NCBI GenBank assembly: GCA_001566295.1
Contig: KQ964246.1
Coordinates: 1,612,001 to 1,676,000, forward strand
Reading direction: 5' to 3'
Length of the DNA stretch: 64,000 nt
DNA from: Microdochium bolleyi
Taxonomy: Eukaryota; Ascomycota; Sordariomycetes; Xylariales; Microdochiaceae
In this document: piece by piece, positions 22,686 through 34,300 of the stretch
Numbering within the stretch: the stretch's first letter is position 1
Layout of the letters: every line of letters starts with the position of its first letter
Notes under the pieces: generated by a model
The model's database searches: none
What the model saw: the letters and a program-made list of their open reading frames with translations, nothing else
What the model was told of the DNA's origin: nothing
Position numbers and translations under genes: made by a program

Positions 22686-24427
22686 CGACTGGAGGAAGTC
22701 GACCAAGTTGAGATGTCTGGTCGGAGTTGTGATACTCAGGCCTCGCGATATGCAGAACCAGACTCCGCATCCCGACTTATGGATTGAGAGTGATGGCTTG
22801 GGAGAGGAGTGCGTTGGGAAGTTGCATCCTTGTGGGAAGGCAGCCCGTTTGCAAGCAGTGTTCCTGCCAAACGCCGCACAGACACCGGCCTCGAACAAAA
22901 CACCAAGAGCAGCCGCGCGAGCAGACAGACAGTGCAGTACGGGAGCACGAGTGCATAACATACTGGCAGCATTGTCAGTACATGCTTCAACTAAGTGTAA
23001 GAATACATCGGGGACCACGAACCACTTCCGATCGAGAAAGCAGCATAGTCGTCCCGCTCCCACGTCTCTATGAGGTGCTACCCTGCGCCGTGGTTTCCCT
23101 TTGCTTGATGACAGCTCTGGCGGCTGGACACATGCCGCTGGGAGCACGAGATACATGAAACAAGACGGCTGCAGTTGCTAGGATGGAACAATCTCATAGT
23201 GCGGCAAGGAAAGCTCTTTGGATGATGAAAGAGTCTATGTACTGGGCTCGGCGGCGCTCAACAGGACATTTAAGAGTTCACCTCATCAAAGACGGGCACA
23301 TCATGCCTTTTTTCAAGCCCAAAAGGGGTACAGGATACACCCACGAGTATGTGCCCTAAGGATGTGTTGTTGGCATCCTCCGACCTCCCCGCGGGGGCTG
23401 GGCGTCTACCAGAGACCACGTTGGCACACTGACGATGCTGATGCTTAGCAGGTTGTCATTCTTGCTCCACATGCCGAGACAAGGTGTGAAGCATGTGAAA
23501 CCATGGAGAGCCCTGTCAACGTCTCCGGGAATGGAACTCGGATGAATTGGCAGTGTCTTCGATTCTTCGCTCAGCCCAAGCACCGGGATCGGCGAGATCA
23601 CGAGTGTCGTAAGATCTGCGAGCATACGCCGAGTGTCACACTGCCATTTCATGTTGGACTAACCGCTCCCTGGCAGGTTCATAACGCTCATATCGTACCT
23701 GAGCTTGACAAATGTTGTGACATGTTCCCGTGTGAGGTCACCGAAGTTGTCTTGGTCATGTGCCTGGCAAGTCGGCAAGAGCGATAGGCGAGCTCCTCGA
23801 GGGAAAGGGAACGCAGGGGATTTTTATCGCATGTTCCTCACTAAGAACTAGAGAGACTTGATACATCTGACTCAGGTTCAACAAGCGAGGCCCGTGAAAT
23901 CCCACATCAGGTAGCTGTTGTCTTCATGACCCCGTCACAAGAATGGTCAAATCGTGGCAGAGAAGGAAGCGGAATCAGAATCTTTCGACGCAGAAGATTA
24001 CACCATTGGCCCTCGAAGAACCAGGATTCAATGCTTCACGACAAGAAAGCCGCTATGTATGACCTGCGCTTCAACATGTCGGAATGCGCGGAAGGTCCCG
24101 TTACCCGCATCAGCAGCGACAGCACTCAGCCGCTTCGCCAGGAACAGTGGTCCGATGCCGCTCTTTGAGGCGGAGTGGGGTTGACTCATTGAGGCAAGAG
24201 TGGTCCCTGAGATACGCCCGAGATGCTGCCCCTCCACGGGTCAACAATGCCCCTCTTTATTTTGCGCCTTCGGTTTGCCAGCAACTGGCACCAGCTTTTC
24301 TAGAACTCGCCATTGGGCTTCGCATTTGCTCACTGTTTACAAGGCTGCAGCAGCATTGGGCGTGGCGACTTTGTCGACGAATATATCACGATCCAACTTA
24401 CAGCAAGACAGCTCGACGACCGACAAG
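22686..24427. other. Long intergenic region, F-box gene to TyrRS
   Basis: About 1.74 kb without a convincing intact gene. On the minus strand at about 23350-23800, frames interrupted by stops have an LRR-like texture (LADLTTLVISPIPVLGL; LTREHVTTFVKLRYD) that may be a decayed relative of the neighbouring F-box gene, but this is weak. The right part should be the TyrRS promoter and leader. Confidence 0.45.
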
Positions 24428-25672
24428 ATGACCCCTGAGGAATCTCTCGCCCTCATCAAGGCCAACCTGGCCGAGGTGCTCAATGCCGAGATCATCGACG
24501 ACATCGTCCTGAACCAGAAGCGGCCGCTCAAGGTCTACTGGGGTACCGCCACGACAGGCAAGCCGCACTGCGGCTACTTCGTGCCCATCATGAAGATTGC
24601 CGAGTTCCTCGCCGCGGGCTGCAGCGTCAAGATCCTGCTCGCCGACCTACACGCCTACCTCGACAACATGAAAGCCCCTCTCGAGCTGATCGAGCAGCGC
24701 GTCCTTTACTACGAGCGCATCATCAAGAGCCTGCTCAAGGCTGTCAACGTCGACCTGTCGAAGCTCGAGTTCGTTAAGGGTAGCTCCTACCAGAAGAGCG
24801 AGGCATACACAATGGATCGGTTCAAGCTTGAGGGCAGCACGAGGATATCGGTCGCGCAGAAGGCCGGTGCCGAGGTTGTCAAGCAGACTGCCGACCCCTT
24901 CCTGGGTGGCCTCTGCTACCCGCTCATGCAGGCACTCGACGAGGAGTACCTCGATGTCGACGCGCAGTTCGGTGGTGTCGACCAGCGCAAGATTTTCACC
25001 TTCGCGCTTGAGAACCTCCCCAAGATCGGCTACAAGGTCCGCGCACACATGATGAACTCTATGGTGCCAGGCCTGGGTGAGGCGCAGAAGATGAGCTCCA
25101 GCGAGCCCGACTCGAAGATCGACCTGCTCGACTCCCCCGAAATCGTGGCCAAAAAGCTCAAGAAGGCTGTGTGTGTGCCCAAGAAGGTCGAGGGCAACGG
25201 TGTCATCGCTTTCGTGGAGCACGTCCTCATCCGTGCGCTGGCGCTCAAGAACGGCGGCAAGGCCACATTCACAGTCGAGCGACGGGACGAGGAGCCCATT
25301 GTCTACGACGACATCGCCAAGCTCAAGGCTGACTACGAAGCCGACGTGGTGAGTCTCGCATGGGTGCCTGAAGTTTTGTGACACTTCAGCGCGTGTGAAA
25401 GAACCTCCTCGCTAACAAAACTCATGCAGATTACACCCCAGAGCTTGAAGCCGGCCGTGACCAAGGTGCTGAACGAGCTCCTCGAGCCGATCCGTGCCGA
25501 GTACGAGGCATCCGACGACTGGAAGAGAATATCCGAGCTTGCCTACCCTCCGGAAGTGAAGGAGGTCAAGACCAAGAAGGCGAAGGATAAGGGCGACCCG
25601 GCCAAGCGTGAGGCCGCGCTGGCTGCCAAGGCAGCGGCAATGACCGTCAAGGAGGCCGACGAGGCGAAATAG
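24428..25672 (+). CDS. TYS1: Tyrosyl-tRNA synthetase, cytosolic
   Basis: A 387-aa class I aminoacyl-tRNA synthetase from exons 24428-25348 and 25430-25672 (81-nt intron, GTGAGT...ATGCAG, branch GCTAAC). It charges tRNA-Tyr in the cytosol. The HIGH-equivalent is P-H-C-G-Y near residue 45, preceded by VYWGTATTGK. The tyrosine pocket region LLADLHAYLDNMKAP and the eukaryote-type QFGGVDQRKIFTFA are present, and the KMSKS-equivalent is KMSSSEPDSKIDLLD near residue 220. The C-terminus is a short Lys/Ala-rich helix (KTKKAKDKGDPAKREAALAAK), as in fungal enzymes that lack the animal EMAPII domain. The frame stays open upstream to an ATG at 24200, adding 76 residues rich in Ser, Arg and Ala; I treat this as leader because the family begins at MTPEE. 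Confidence 0.95.
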
Positions 25673-26229
25673 AGAGGATTTTGAATTGAAAATACCCGCT
25701 CGAGCGACGCGCCTCTGCCAAACTGTTCGCAACCATTCTTCGCATGAGAGACACGATCGCCGATGATGCAGGATTGTAAAGTGATGTAACCAGCAATTGC
25801 CGAGGCGGCGGTGTCGAGACCACCGACCCATCCAATTGTTCTCGCACGAGGCATGCATGGATTGCTAAGGTCAAAATGTAATGCATGATGGAAAGATGCT
25901 GGTAATGACCTCGAGAGGAAGCGAGAAAAGCACCTCCAAAGTGCACGATACCTCCGTCAGCACGGCGGCATGCAGCAATAGAGAAGTACCCCAAGCTTAA
26001 CGCCCCGCCAATCACAGCGCAGTACTGGACGCGCCCTGTGGACCTTCAATTGGAAAGTGTCTCCAGAAAACTTCAAAGTCGGGCAGCATGAGCTTTCGAG
26101 ATTTGGCGGGTCCTTGCGCAGTCACGACAAACTTCACGATAGAGAGACGACACCCCGAGCGTCTCGCCCTTCCGTGACTCCTCAACCCGCCTGGGCAGTC
26201 GCCGCCTCTATCTCCAGCACACAGCCACC
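25673..26229. other. Intergenic region TyrRS to mitoribosomal gene
   Basis: About 560 bases, tandem orientation: the 3' end of TyrRS followed by the promoter and leader of the next gene. No further gene was recognised. Confidence 0.6.
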
Positions 26230-27266
26230 ATGTTCCGCCCGAGATTAAGGATACCGCGCGCAGGCGGTCTCGCCCAGCGTCTGGTCGCTCCCGCCGCGGC
26301 GCCCGCCCGCTCGATACATCAGATCCCGCACAACGTCACGAAGAAGTTCAGCCCAGAGGAGGGTGTTCCGGGCCTGCTCACCGCCGATGGCTTCGATATT
26401 GCGTGGACGCAGCACATGACGTTGATGATGGAGAAGCTCAATGCCCTCACAGCCGGTAAGCGAGATTCTGCGATGCTTGACGTCTGGACGAGTCTGTGAT
26501 CATACGGTCGGATTTGGAAGGACATATTCTGTCCGCACTAGTGTCGCATCCGATACTGACCCTTTGACGTCGCTCTTCAGGCACCGATTACGAGCAGATG
26601 GAGATTCAGCAGATCGTCAAGCAGACCGCGCGGCAAGCCCACGAGGCGTCCATCTTCAACCACGCCTCCATGGCCTTCAACAACCACCTGTTCTTCGAGG
26701 GCATGCGCAGCGTCGAGTTCCCCGAGGGCGCCACCGAGCCACCGGCTAGCAACATGTCTGAGAAGCTCCAGACTGAGCTCAAGAAGAACTTCAGCAGCGT
26801 CGAGACGCTTCGCCGCGAGTTCATCGCCACTGCGCTCGCCATGTTCGGCCCGGGCTTCATCTGGCTCGTTAAGAACGCCCGGTCCAACGAGTACCGCATC
26901 CTGACCACATATCTCGCCGGCTCGCCCCTGACCGCGGCGCACTGGCGGCGCCAGCCAGTCGATCTCAACAGCCACGGCAGCGACCTGAGCGACGAGATCG
27001 TCGGCAGTTGGCTCGGCCGCACGCAGGCGGCGACCGGCGCCACCTCTGCGGGGCGCTTCACCAAGGACTCTACTGGTCCCGGCGGCATCGAGGTTATCCC
27101 GCTGCTGTGCCTCAACACATGGCAGCACGTCTGGCTACGCGACTACGGCCTGGGCGCTGGCGGTCTCGGCGGCAAGAGGCAGTTCGTCGAGAACTGGTGG
27201 CACGTGATTGACTGGCAGCGGGTGGAGGAGCTGGCCGAGCTGAGCGGCCGCAACAACTTCAAATAG
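26230..27266 (+). CDS. Mitochondrial small-subunit ribosomal protein with Fe/Mn-SOD fold (mS42/mS43 family)
   Basis: A 303-aa protein from exons 26230-26455 and 26581-27266 (125-nt intron, GTAAGC...CTTCAG). It begins with an Arg/Ala-rich mitochondrial presequence (MFRPRLRIPRAGGLAQR). The body follows the iron/manganese superoxide dismutase fold: FNHASMAFNNHLFFEGM (helix with a ligand-like His), FSSVETLRREFIATALAMFGPGFIWLV, and NTWQHVWLRDYG near the C-terminus, which replaces the DVWEHAYYLDY of true enzymes. The Asp ligand is Asn here and the first His ligand position is Ala (FDIAWTQH), so metal binding is probably lost. This matches the Rsm26 and Mrp1 class of mitoribosomal proteins (mS42 and mS43), which form a dimer in the small subunit. 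Which of the two it is cannot be settled by eye. Confidence 0.85.
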
Positions 27267-28844
27267 ATGATTCAGCCGTATCAACAGTTCTTTGGTGGCG
27301 TGTAGATCGCCATGGAGGCATGGGAGCTGCTCCAAGGTCACGATTTGGCGGAAACACCCAGAGTCTAGCCTCGTTGGTTTCTCCCGCCAAAAGACCGTTC
27401 GCCGCCATGTCAAGCGCCCAAGGATGTGGAGCAGAAGCAGCTCGTTGTACAATATGACCCTTTTGTCTGATTGGGGAGTTGATGACCTTCCTTGGGGAGG
27501 CGGGAAATCCTATCGCAGTGGCGCAAGGTTCTCCGGAATGGACATACCTGGCACTTAGGGGTATGGCAGACATGACCATGGCACAGCTCGTTGTATAGAC
27601 ACGAAGTGAAAAAATGTAAAATTAGCTTACTGTACAAACCGACGCATCTCTAATGCCGTGCTCCCCATGACAGAAGTTGGATTGTCTCAAAGCACGCGAG
27701 CTGCGGAATCTTCCTCCTCCGGATAGAAGTTCGCGGCACGATCGCCAACACAATACTACACAACACGCAGTTTCGAATAATGTGCGTTTCGAGGCCAAGG
27801 GCGTGTTTGCCACTCCTGGGTTTCCTCGCGAAGTAGCGAGCCAGAGAGCTGTGGTGCTTGAAAACCTTTGGAACACAAGCAGTAGGACCGAAAATGTGAA
27901 AATGTGAAAAAACTGTTCGGCAGTGAAAGAAAGTATTAAGGAAGTCTAACTCCCGCTTCATTTCTCAATTTGATAGGTGATTACCGTACGGAAATTTCTA
28001 GTACTCGTTGCCGGTCTATATGCAATCTTGTTATGCACTAGAAGGCATAGAAGAATTTATCTTCTGGATACACACTTCCTACAGCGTCTCTTGATGATAT
28101 TTGAAAAAAAAGAAAAGTTGGGGCTCCCTGCCTTCAACACTACCATGATCTTGAGGTCTGCGACCACCAGAGGAGATCCTGTCAAAGGAAATGTAAAAGC
28201 TTGGGCAAGACAGGAACGAAGGGTAAGACCAACCAATGGTAGAAGCACGGCAGCAAGATACGTATGGACGCATTGATATGTCGTCCACGTAACGTAAAAG
28301 GGAACAAACGACCCGAGTGACTTGACCCCCTCGCGTAGCTGAATAGGTTCAGAAACATTAATACCACTTACATGCTCCAGAAGGTATATAGACAAAGTCT
28401 CAAATGGGTTTCTGTTGGGCCGGATGACCACATTATATCTCATACTTCATTGGGAAGCTGCTAAAGTCACATCCAACGACCAGAAGAGCCAAGCAAGTAT
28501 ATCTCAATGGTGGATTTCTCGTGCGAATCATAAACTAATCTAAGGGGGACAAACTCAACAACTACATGAACGCTGAAAAGCTATAAACAAAATGAGTGGG
28601 GTGACGGGCGTGATACATACCCAAAAGCCAATACGGGCCTGGATCAAAAGAAGAAGAAAACGCTGGTTGTGATCCTCGCGGATCAACTTTCGCACTGGAT
28701 ATCTCTAATAACCCAGGAAGAATAAGACAAAGAAAACAATGGCAAGCATGGCAGTGAATCATTTTCGGGAGAATTCATAACGCCTTGGGATCATGCTCAT
28801 GAAGGAGACAGGAGTGGATAGATGGTGAATGTGGAAAAGGGAAA
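27267..28844. other. AT-richer convergent region between the mS42/43 and SAM-PH genes
   Basis: About 1.58 kb between two stop codons facing each other. Its centre (about 27560-28760) is visibly richer in A/T than the flanking genes, with short A and T runs. It probably includes 3' untranslated sequence. No intact gene, tRNA or transposon was recognised. Confidence 0.5.
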
Positions 28845-31363
28845 TCAGATCATGTTGCCATTGACGCTGACCTCGAAGCCCGCGCCTTTCTGCTTGAGAG
28901 CCTTGGCGAGCATGAGCTCGCGCATCCAGTCGATGCGCTCGTCCCTACCGCGGACGGCAAAGTGATGTGTCTTGCCAGTGCCGTTGATGCCTTCTGCGGT
29001 GAGACCCGTGACAGGGCCCGAAATGCTTGTGCTCTCGCGCTTGCGCAGGCGGCCCAGGGGCCTGCCCTCAGCGGGAATCAGCTGGAAGCTGAAAGCGCCC
29101 ACGGGATCCTCGGCAGACTTGCGCTTGTTGTCGCCGCGTGAGATGCTCATGGCCTTGAACGCGGCGTTGAGCTTGCTGGTTGCGGACAGAGAGGAGCAGG
29201 CGATGGCGTAGTCATCAATATCTACGTACTCGAGCGTGCGCTCGCGGGACTCGCGGTCGCGGTGCAGCGCCAGGCGGGTGCCCTTGAGTGTGGCGTACTG
29301 CTCGTGCCACTCGTGCCGTAGCATCTTGGTCTTACGCTTGCGGACAGGACCTTGGTAGGAGATGCCCTCGTCGTCCTTGACAAGGCCGCCGGTCAGAATC
29401 TCATTGGCCTTGTTGGCGACCTTGGAGGGAAGGGCACTTTGGAAGCTGGGTGCCTTTTCTTGGACTGGAGACCACGGGTAGACAGTTCTCGGAGGCGGCT
29501 GTAGCGGCGGGGTTGTTCTCGCAAGGCGAGGAGGTGATCGGGGTGGCGCGATCGTACTTGAGATCGCTACGTGCTCTGCCAATGGCTCCATGACTTGGAA
29601 CGATGGGCGGCGAGAGGCTCGCGAGATAGATCTGGAGATTCCTGCGGAGGGTCCGGCGCGGTAATTCATGTCAGGAGGCACAGACTGAGAAGCATCGCGT
29701 GCGACTGGCCCAAGGGGAACGGAGGTCACTGGAACGTCCATGTCGGAGAAGGGCGTACCGAACCGGTACGGTGCGATGGGAGTCTGGAGAGCAGGGTCGC
29801 GCGCCTCGACTCTTTCCATCTGGTAGGGAGTAAATGTCCGCGGCGGCTCAGAGACGACCTGTGAGATTTGTGACTGCTGCGAGCCAAGTGATGATTGCGA
29901 CGACCGCCGAGACTCGCCCGGAATGGACAGCTTCGGAAGAGAGCCGAGTCTGTTGTGTGGTTGCGCGGATGGTTGCAGCTCGAAAGGTGGCGTAGGTGGC
30001 ACTTCGCTGGAATCACACTCGTCATGCTGGTGCTGGAAGTCAAGGAAATGCATAACATTGTCCTGGGGATCTCTTGTCTGCAGATTGCGAAGTGCTGCCT
30101 CCTGAAGGTATTGCAGGGGAGGAAGACCGCCGAGGCCCATGACGTCTGAGGACGCAACCACCGATGGCATGGCATCAGAGAACGGCCGGAGAGCCTCCAT
30201 GGACGATGGGCGGTTGATGGCTGGCGCAGTCGCCGGATTGCCAGGGTTGCCGGCCATCATGATGACACCACCTTTGTCCATGTCGACGAACGGGTGATCC
30301 TTCTTGAAAGCCTCGATCAAGCGCTGGTTCCGCCTCCACTTCGAACAGTTCTCGCCCTTGGAGCAGGTGTGCAACTTTGGCATCATCTGCTCAATGCCTA
30401 CGATGGAGACCGATTCCATTGGTGAGATGATGTCCTCCTGAGAAGGGCGCTTCTTCTTCAAGCTCTTTTGCCTGTTGACGCTGGCACTGCGCTCCAGCTC
30501 CGCGAGCTCGGCCGCTCGCATCTGCTGCTTCCTTTCCCTCTTGACCTCCTTGTCTTCTTCGTCCTCGATCGGCGTCTCTGGACGAGGCGATGGCGGCTTG
30601 TCGTCGCGAAGCTTGTGGATCTCCTCCCAGATCTTGGTCCGCACGCCGAAGGACAGAATCTGCAGTTCTCTCAAATCCTCGAACTTGAGGGTGATGAGGA
30701 TCGCTCCATTGATATCGTTCTCAACAAATTTGACAGCTTCTGTGAGCTCGACACCAGCATCCAGCATCCACTGTGCGACTTGTTCCGGAGACCATAACGC
30801 CAAGTCGTTCGCGTCGAGGTTTTCGAGAGTGAATTGGTAGATGCTTTCCCGAGCAGGCTGTGCGTGTTCCGCCATCAGTGGGTACATTCCTTGGTTGGGC
30901 GCCTTTGGTGTTATGGGAGACAATGTCAGTGTCTCGGGGAAGTCGAAGTTCTGGGATGACGAAGTCGAAGACCGAAATAAGTGAGGCCCTCTGGGTCCCT
31001 GGATCGTCACAGTCGGGTCCATGTCGAAGGGATACGCCTCGCGAGCCCTGCTCGAGCGCGGCGTGTGAGCTTCTTCGTAGGACGAAAGCGTGGTGAAACT
31101 GGGTTGACCCGACTATCCATGATTGATTGGAATTAGCTAAGTTCTACATGCCGCTGCATGTTTGGCAATCACGATCGAGGAAGTGGTCATACCGAGTTGA
31201 GGCTGACACGCGGAGAGTTAGTCATCTCGTCCTCATTATCACTGATGATGTCGTCGTCCCAGTCCGTGTCCATGATCTCGGTCGCCACAGACTCGGGTCG
31301 AAGGTCCATTGTCTTGAGACCGAAGAAGGGATCGTGGAGCCGGCTCTTTTGACGCATCTCCAT
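28845..31363 (-). CDS. SAM and PH domain-containing protein
   Basis: An 812-aa protein from exons 31363-31193 and 31112-28845 (80-nt intron, GTATGA...GGATAG). The first exon encodes a conserved-looking acidic start (MEMRQKSRLHDPFFGLKTMDL, DTDWDDDIISDNEDE). Residues about 166-230 form a SAM domain (LWSPEQVAQWMLDAGV to FGVRTKIWEEIHKLR). A charged linker, a short CSKGENCSKWRRNQRLIEAF motif and long Ser/Pro-rich disorder follow. Residues about 644-800 form a PH domain (VRKRKTKMLRHEWHEQYATLKGTRLALHRD to WMRELMLAKALKQ). The layout suggests a cortical or signalling scaffold, with SAM for oligomerisation and PH for membrane lipids; this is inference. A longer model with a start-codon-only exon at 31465 and acceptor at 31397 is also in frame. 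Confidence 0.82.
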
Positions 31364-34300
31364 TTGCGATTGCTCGCTTGTCCTGTACTGTGTATACTGT
31401 CATGCATGATACTGGTCAGTGCCATGATCAAGAAGCATTGTGATGCTTCGGCTGCTGCTCACCATGGTGACTGTTTTTGCAGCTACGATTTCAACGTCCA
31501 GTGGGTTTGATGCGTAACCGCCACGCTGTTAACGGCATATGTGTTTTGTGTCTGTCGACTTATGCAACCCCGAATGCGGCAAAGACGGCAGTGTGGTAAG
31601 GATATGCTCGTTTGGGTATTGCACAGAAAAGCTTGACAGGCCAAACGGAAGAAAAGGCAGTTTCAAACTGGCGCGGAGGGCGGCACTCTGGCGCTTAATG
31701 TAAGCTGTCGTGATGTCGGTTCAACGTGAGGGTTGGTGCTTGGGTAGCAGTGTAAGTGTTGTCGAGGTCGGGCGGTTGCTGTCCCAGAGAAGTGCTTTCA
31801 CGATGTGACGGCTTGGGCCAGCAGGCACACGCTGCACCGCCAGTCACGGAGCAGGCCCCGTTGCAACCAGCACATGTCGATGTCCACTAAGAATAGCTAC
31901 GTGCTAGTCACGAAGCAGCATGAGGCCTAAGGCAAGTGGCTAAACGCGCAAAGCTGGTTGGCCGAGATAGTGAGGAGTGCAGACAGCCACCTGCATGAGG
32001 TAGAGTGCTGATTGGTGGCTCACCCATCGCAGCCCCCAGGAATAGCTGATTTTAAGCGCCCTCGCTGGGAGCCGGCCCAGGTTCCTTCTCATGGGCGGTA
32101 TGGTGCACAGAGGACTCGGTACTCCGACTTGGCCAGTTCGGCCTTCGGCCACGAGGTATTGTGCCACATTGGCGAAGCTGTGCCGGCGCACTGCTGGGTG
32201 AAAGTTCCTTCTTCACAAGAGCATGGGTCTCAACTGGACGGACCCTGTGGCTAGCCTCCGATCGCCCTTCTGCCTCCCATGCCAGACTCCGTGCCGAGCA
32301 CCATTGCGGAGGAAATCGGGATTCCTTTTGCTCGATGACCACTGTGTGATGCTGAGCTGCAAGCACTTTGTGGCACTCTGTGAGAGACATGCGTGCCTCG
32401 CAGTCTGATGCTGTGGTACTCCGTACACGCGGCAGAACAATGCTCGCTCGCTGGGACTTCCCGATGCGGGTGTGACTATGTGACTCTGCGGGGGTGCGTG
32501 ATTGTGGTCACAATGCCTTGTTCAGGGATCTGGAGGGATCGCTGCTGGCCGAGCTGTCTTCTTCACGACAACCCTTGGGGGGCAGCTAAGCATCCATGGA
32601 CAACAGGGGGGGGCGGGCAGAGCTCCACCCTGCGCTGGGCGTTGTCCGTCGGGGTCGGCTTTCATGGAGCCTGGCGAACCTGGGTCCCTGGCTTTCTGCG
32701 CCGCGCTATGGCCATATTTGATGGGGGGGAATGTGGGATCAGGGCACCCTGGAACTTGTTGTTTGTGCGGGCCGGGCTATCAGGGCCGGGTGCACTGGTG
32801 ACTGGCAGGTGGAGAGTTGCTTCTTCTTCTGGCGTTGTTGCAAGGCGTGGAGACCTGTCTTCCGTGGATGGCGACGGGATGGGCTGAGGAGAAGCCTGTC
32901 CGCAGTTGGTGGGCCAGCGCCGTGGATCTTGACAGTGAGGTCGACCGGGTTGGTGGCCTCGTGACTTTGTCTCGGGCAAGGCCGTGTGCTCTTAGCATGT
33001 CCGAGCCTCGGGCAGTTGCAGATCTGGTGTCGGTGGTTGGGTGCAGAAGAGCGGTAGGATTAGAGATGGTGGCATGAGTCGTGGGCAATGAGGTTAACCT
33101 TGTGGGCCCACCCAGAGAAAGACAGGTGCAAGCGGGGCGGACAGCACAACTTGGAAGGCACCAACGCCGTCACCGGGGCCGTTGAGCCCGCGACCGCTCC
33201 TTCCAACTAGCGCCACGCCGGGCTACGTGCAGATGGGGGCCGAAAGCGCATGCCCGCACTTAATTAACGAGGCGATGCTCAAGTATTTCCTCGCTGTCGT
33301 CATCTCTGTTGGTGCCCAAGAGAGACTGGATACAAGCTCCGGTGGAGCTGTAAACGCCAGGCGGGAGTATCTGGGCACGTCCAGGTGTCAGGCGTGGGCA
33401 GGCAAATCCATCATCATACTCTTCTCTTCTTTCACCGCTCAGATTAATCTCAGTTCCAGCCCTGACGATTGTGCCGTCCCTCTCTCGCGACTCGTTCATG
33501 ATCTTCTCCACGAAAGGACGGCCCGATATGATTTCGACTCGCAGCATCGCCTCGGCATTTCCACACGGTCTCGTCCAATGGCACAGGCACCTCTCTGCCT
33601 TGACCGCTCTGGCTTCTGACGACCACGAGGCGCTCCTGTCTCGAACAGCCCCCTACTGCGCAGCCCGAGGGCGAGAGTGCGCGGCTTCGGCGCCGTTGAA
33701 CCAAGCTGACTCTTGCAGATCTCGGCATGCCCACTCCTTGGCCCTGGAGCATTGGAAGTACACTGTATCCTATCGTGCTTGAAGTCGACAGCAGGGCCCT
33801 CATACCTACGGCAAGCCGCATTGCCATGGGGAGCACGAGCAAGCCTCACAGCTTTAGTTCAGGACCGACATAAGAGCCACAGTGGCATAATTAGCACGAC
33901 AGAAAACAGCTGGCGCTACCATACGGAGCTTGCGTGCAACCCACATTCCCGATATGGCCTCGCGTTATACCACTAAGAGAGCGCGTCGGCTCGCAGGAGC
34001 ACTACTCACTGATCAATGTTCTCCGAGTATGTCTAAGATAGGGACGGTGAGCTCGGCACCGAGCATTGCGACCAGGGGGCTCGCCGCCGTGCTGAGATCA
34101 GCCCATCACTCAATTTTCTTGACATCGTTCAAGCATGTTACAAGCCGCATTCTGATGTCTGCTACAGAGCGCGTCATTTCCAAGTCACCGCAATCTCGCC
34201 TGACAGCTCCGGATGTTGATTGTCACACTTGTGCTAAGGGCAAAAAGCTCCCCCATCTTCATGCATCGACGAGCCTGGGGAGCGCTCTAACCGAAGAGAC

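Noticed and set aside
27560..28760. AT-rich block as a RIP-degraded transposon
   Set aside because: A/T enrichment is modest, no terminal repeats or transposase remnants were visible; 3' untranslated sequence is a simpler explanation.
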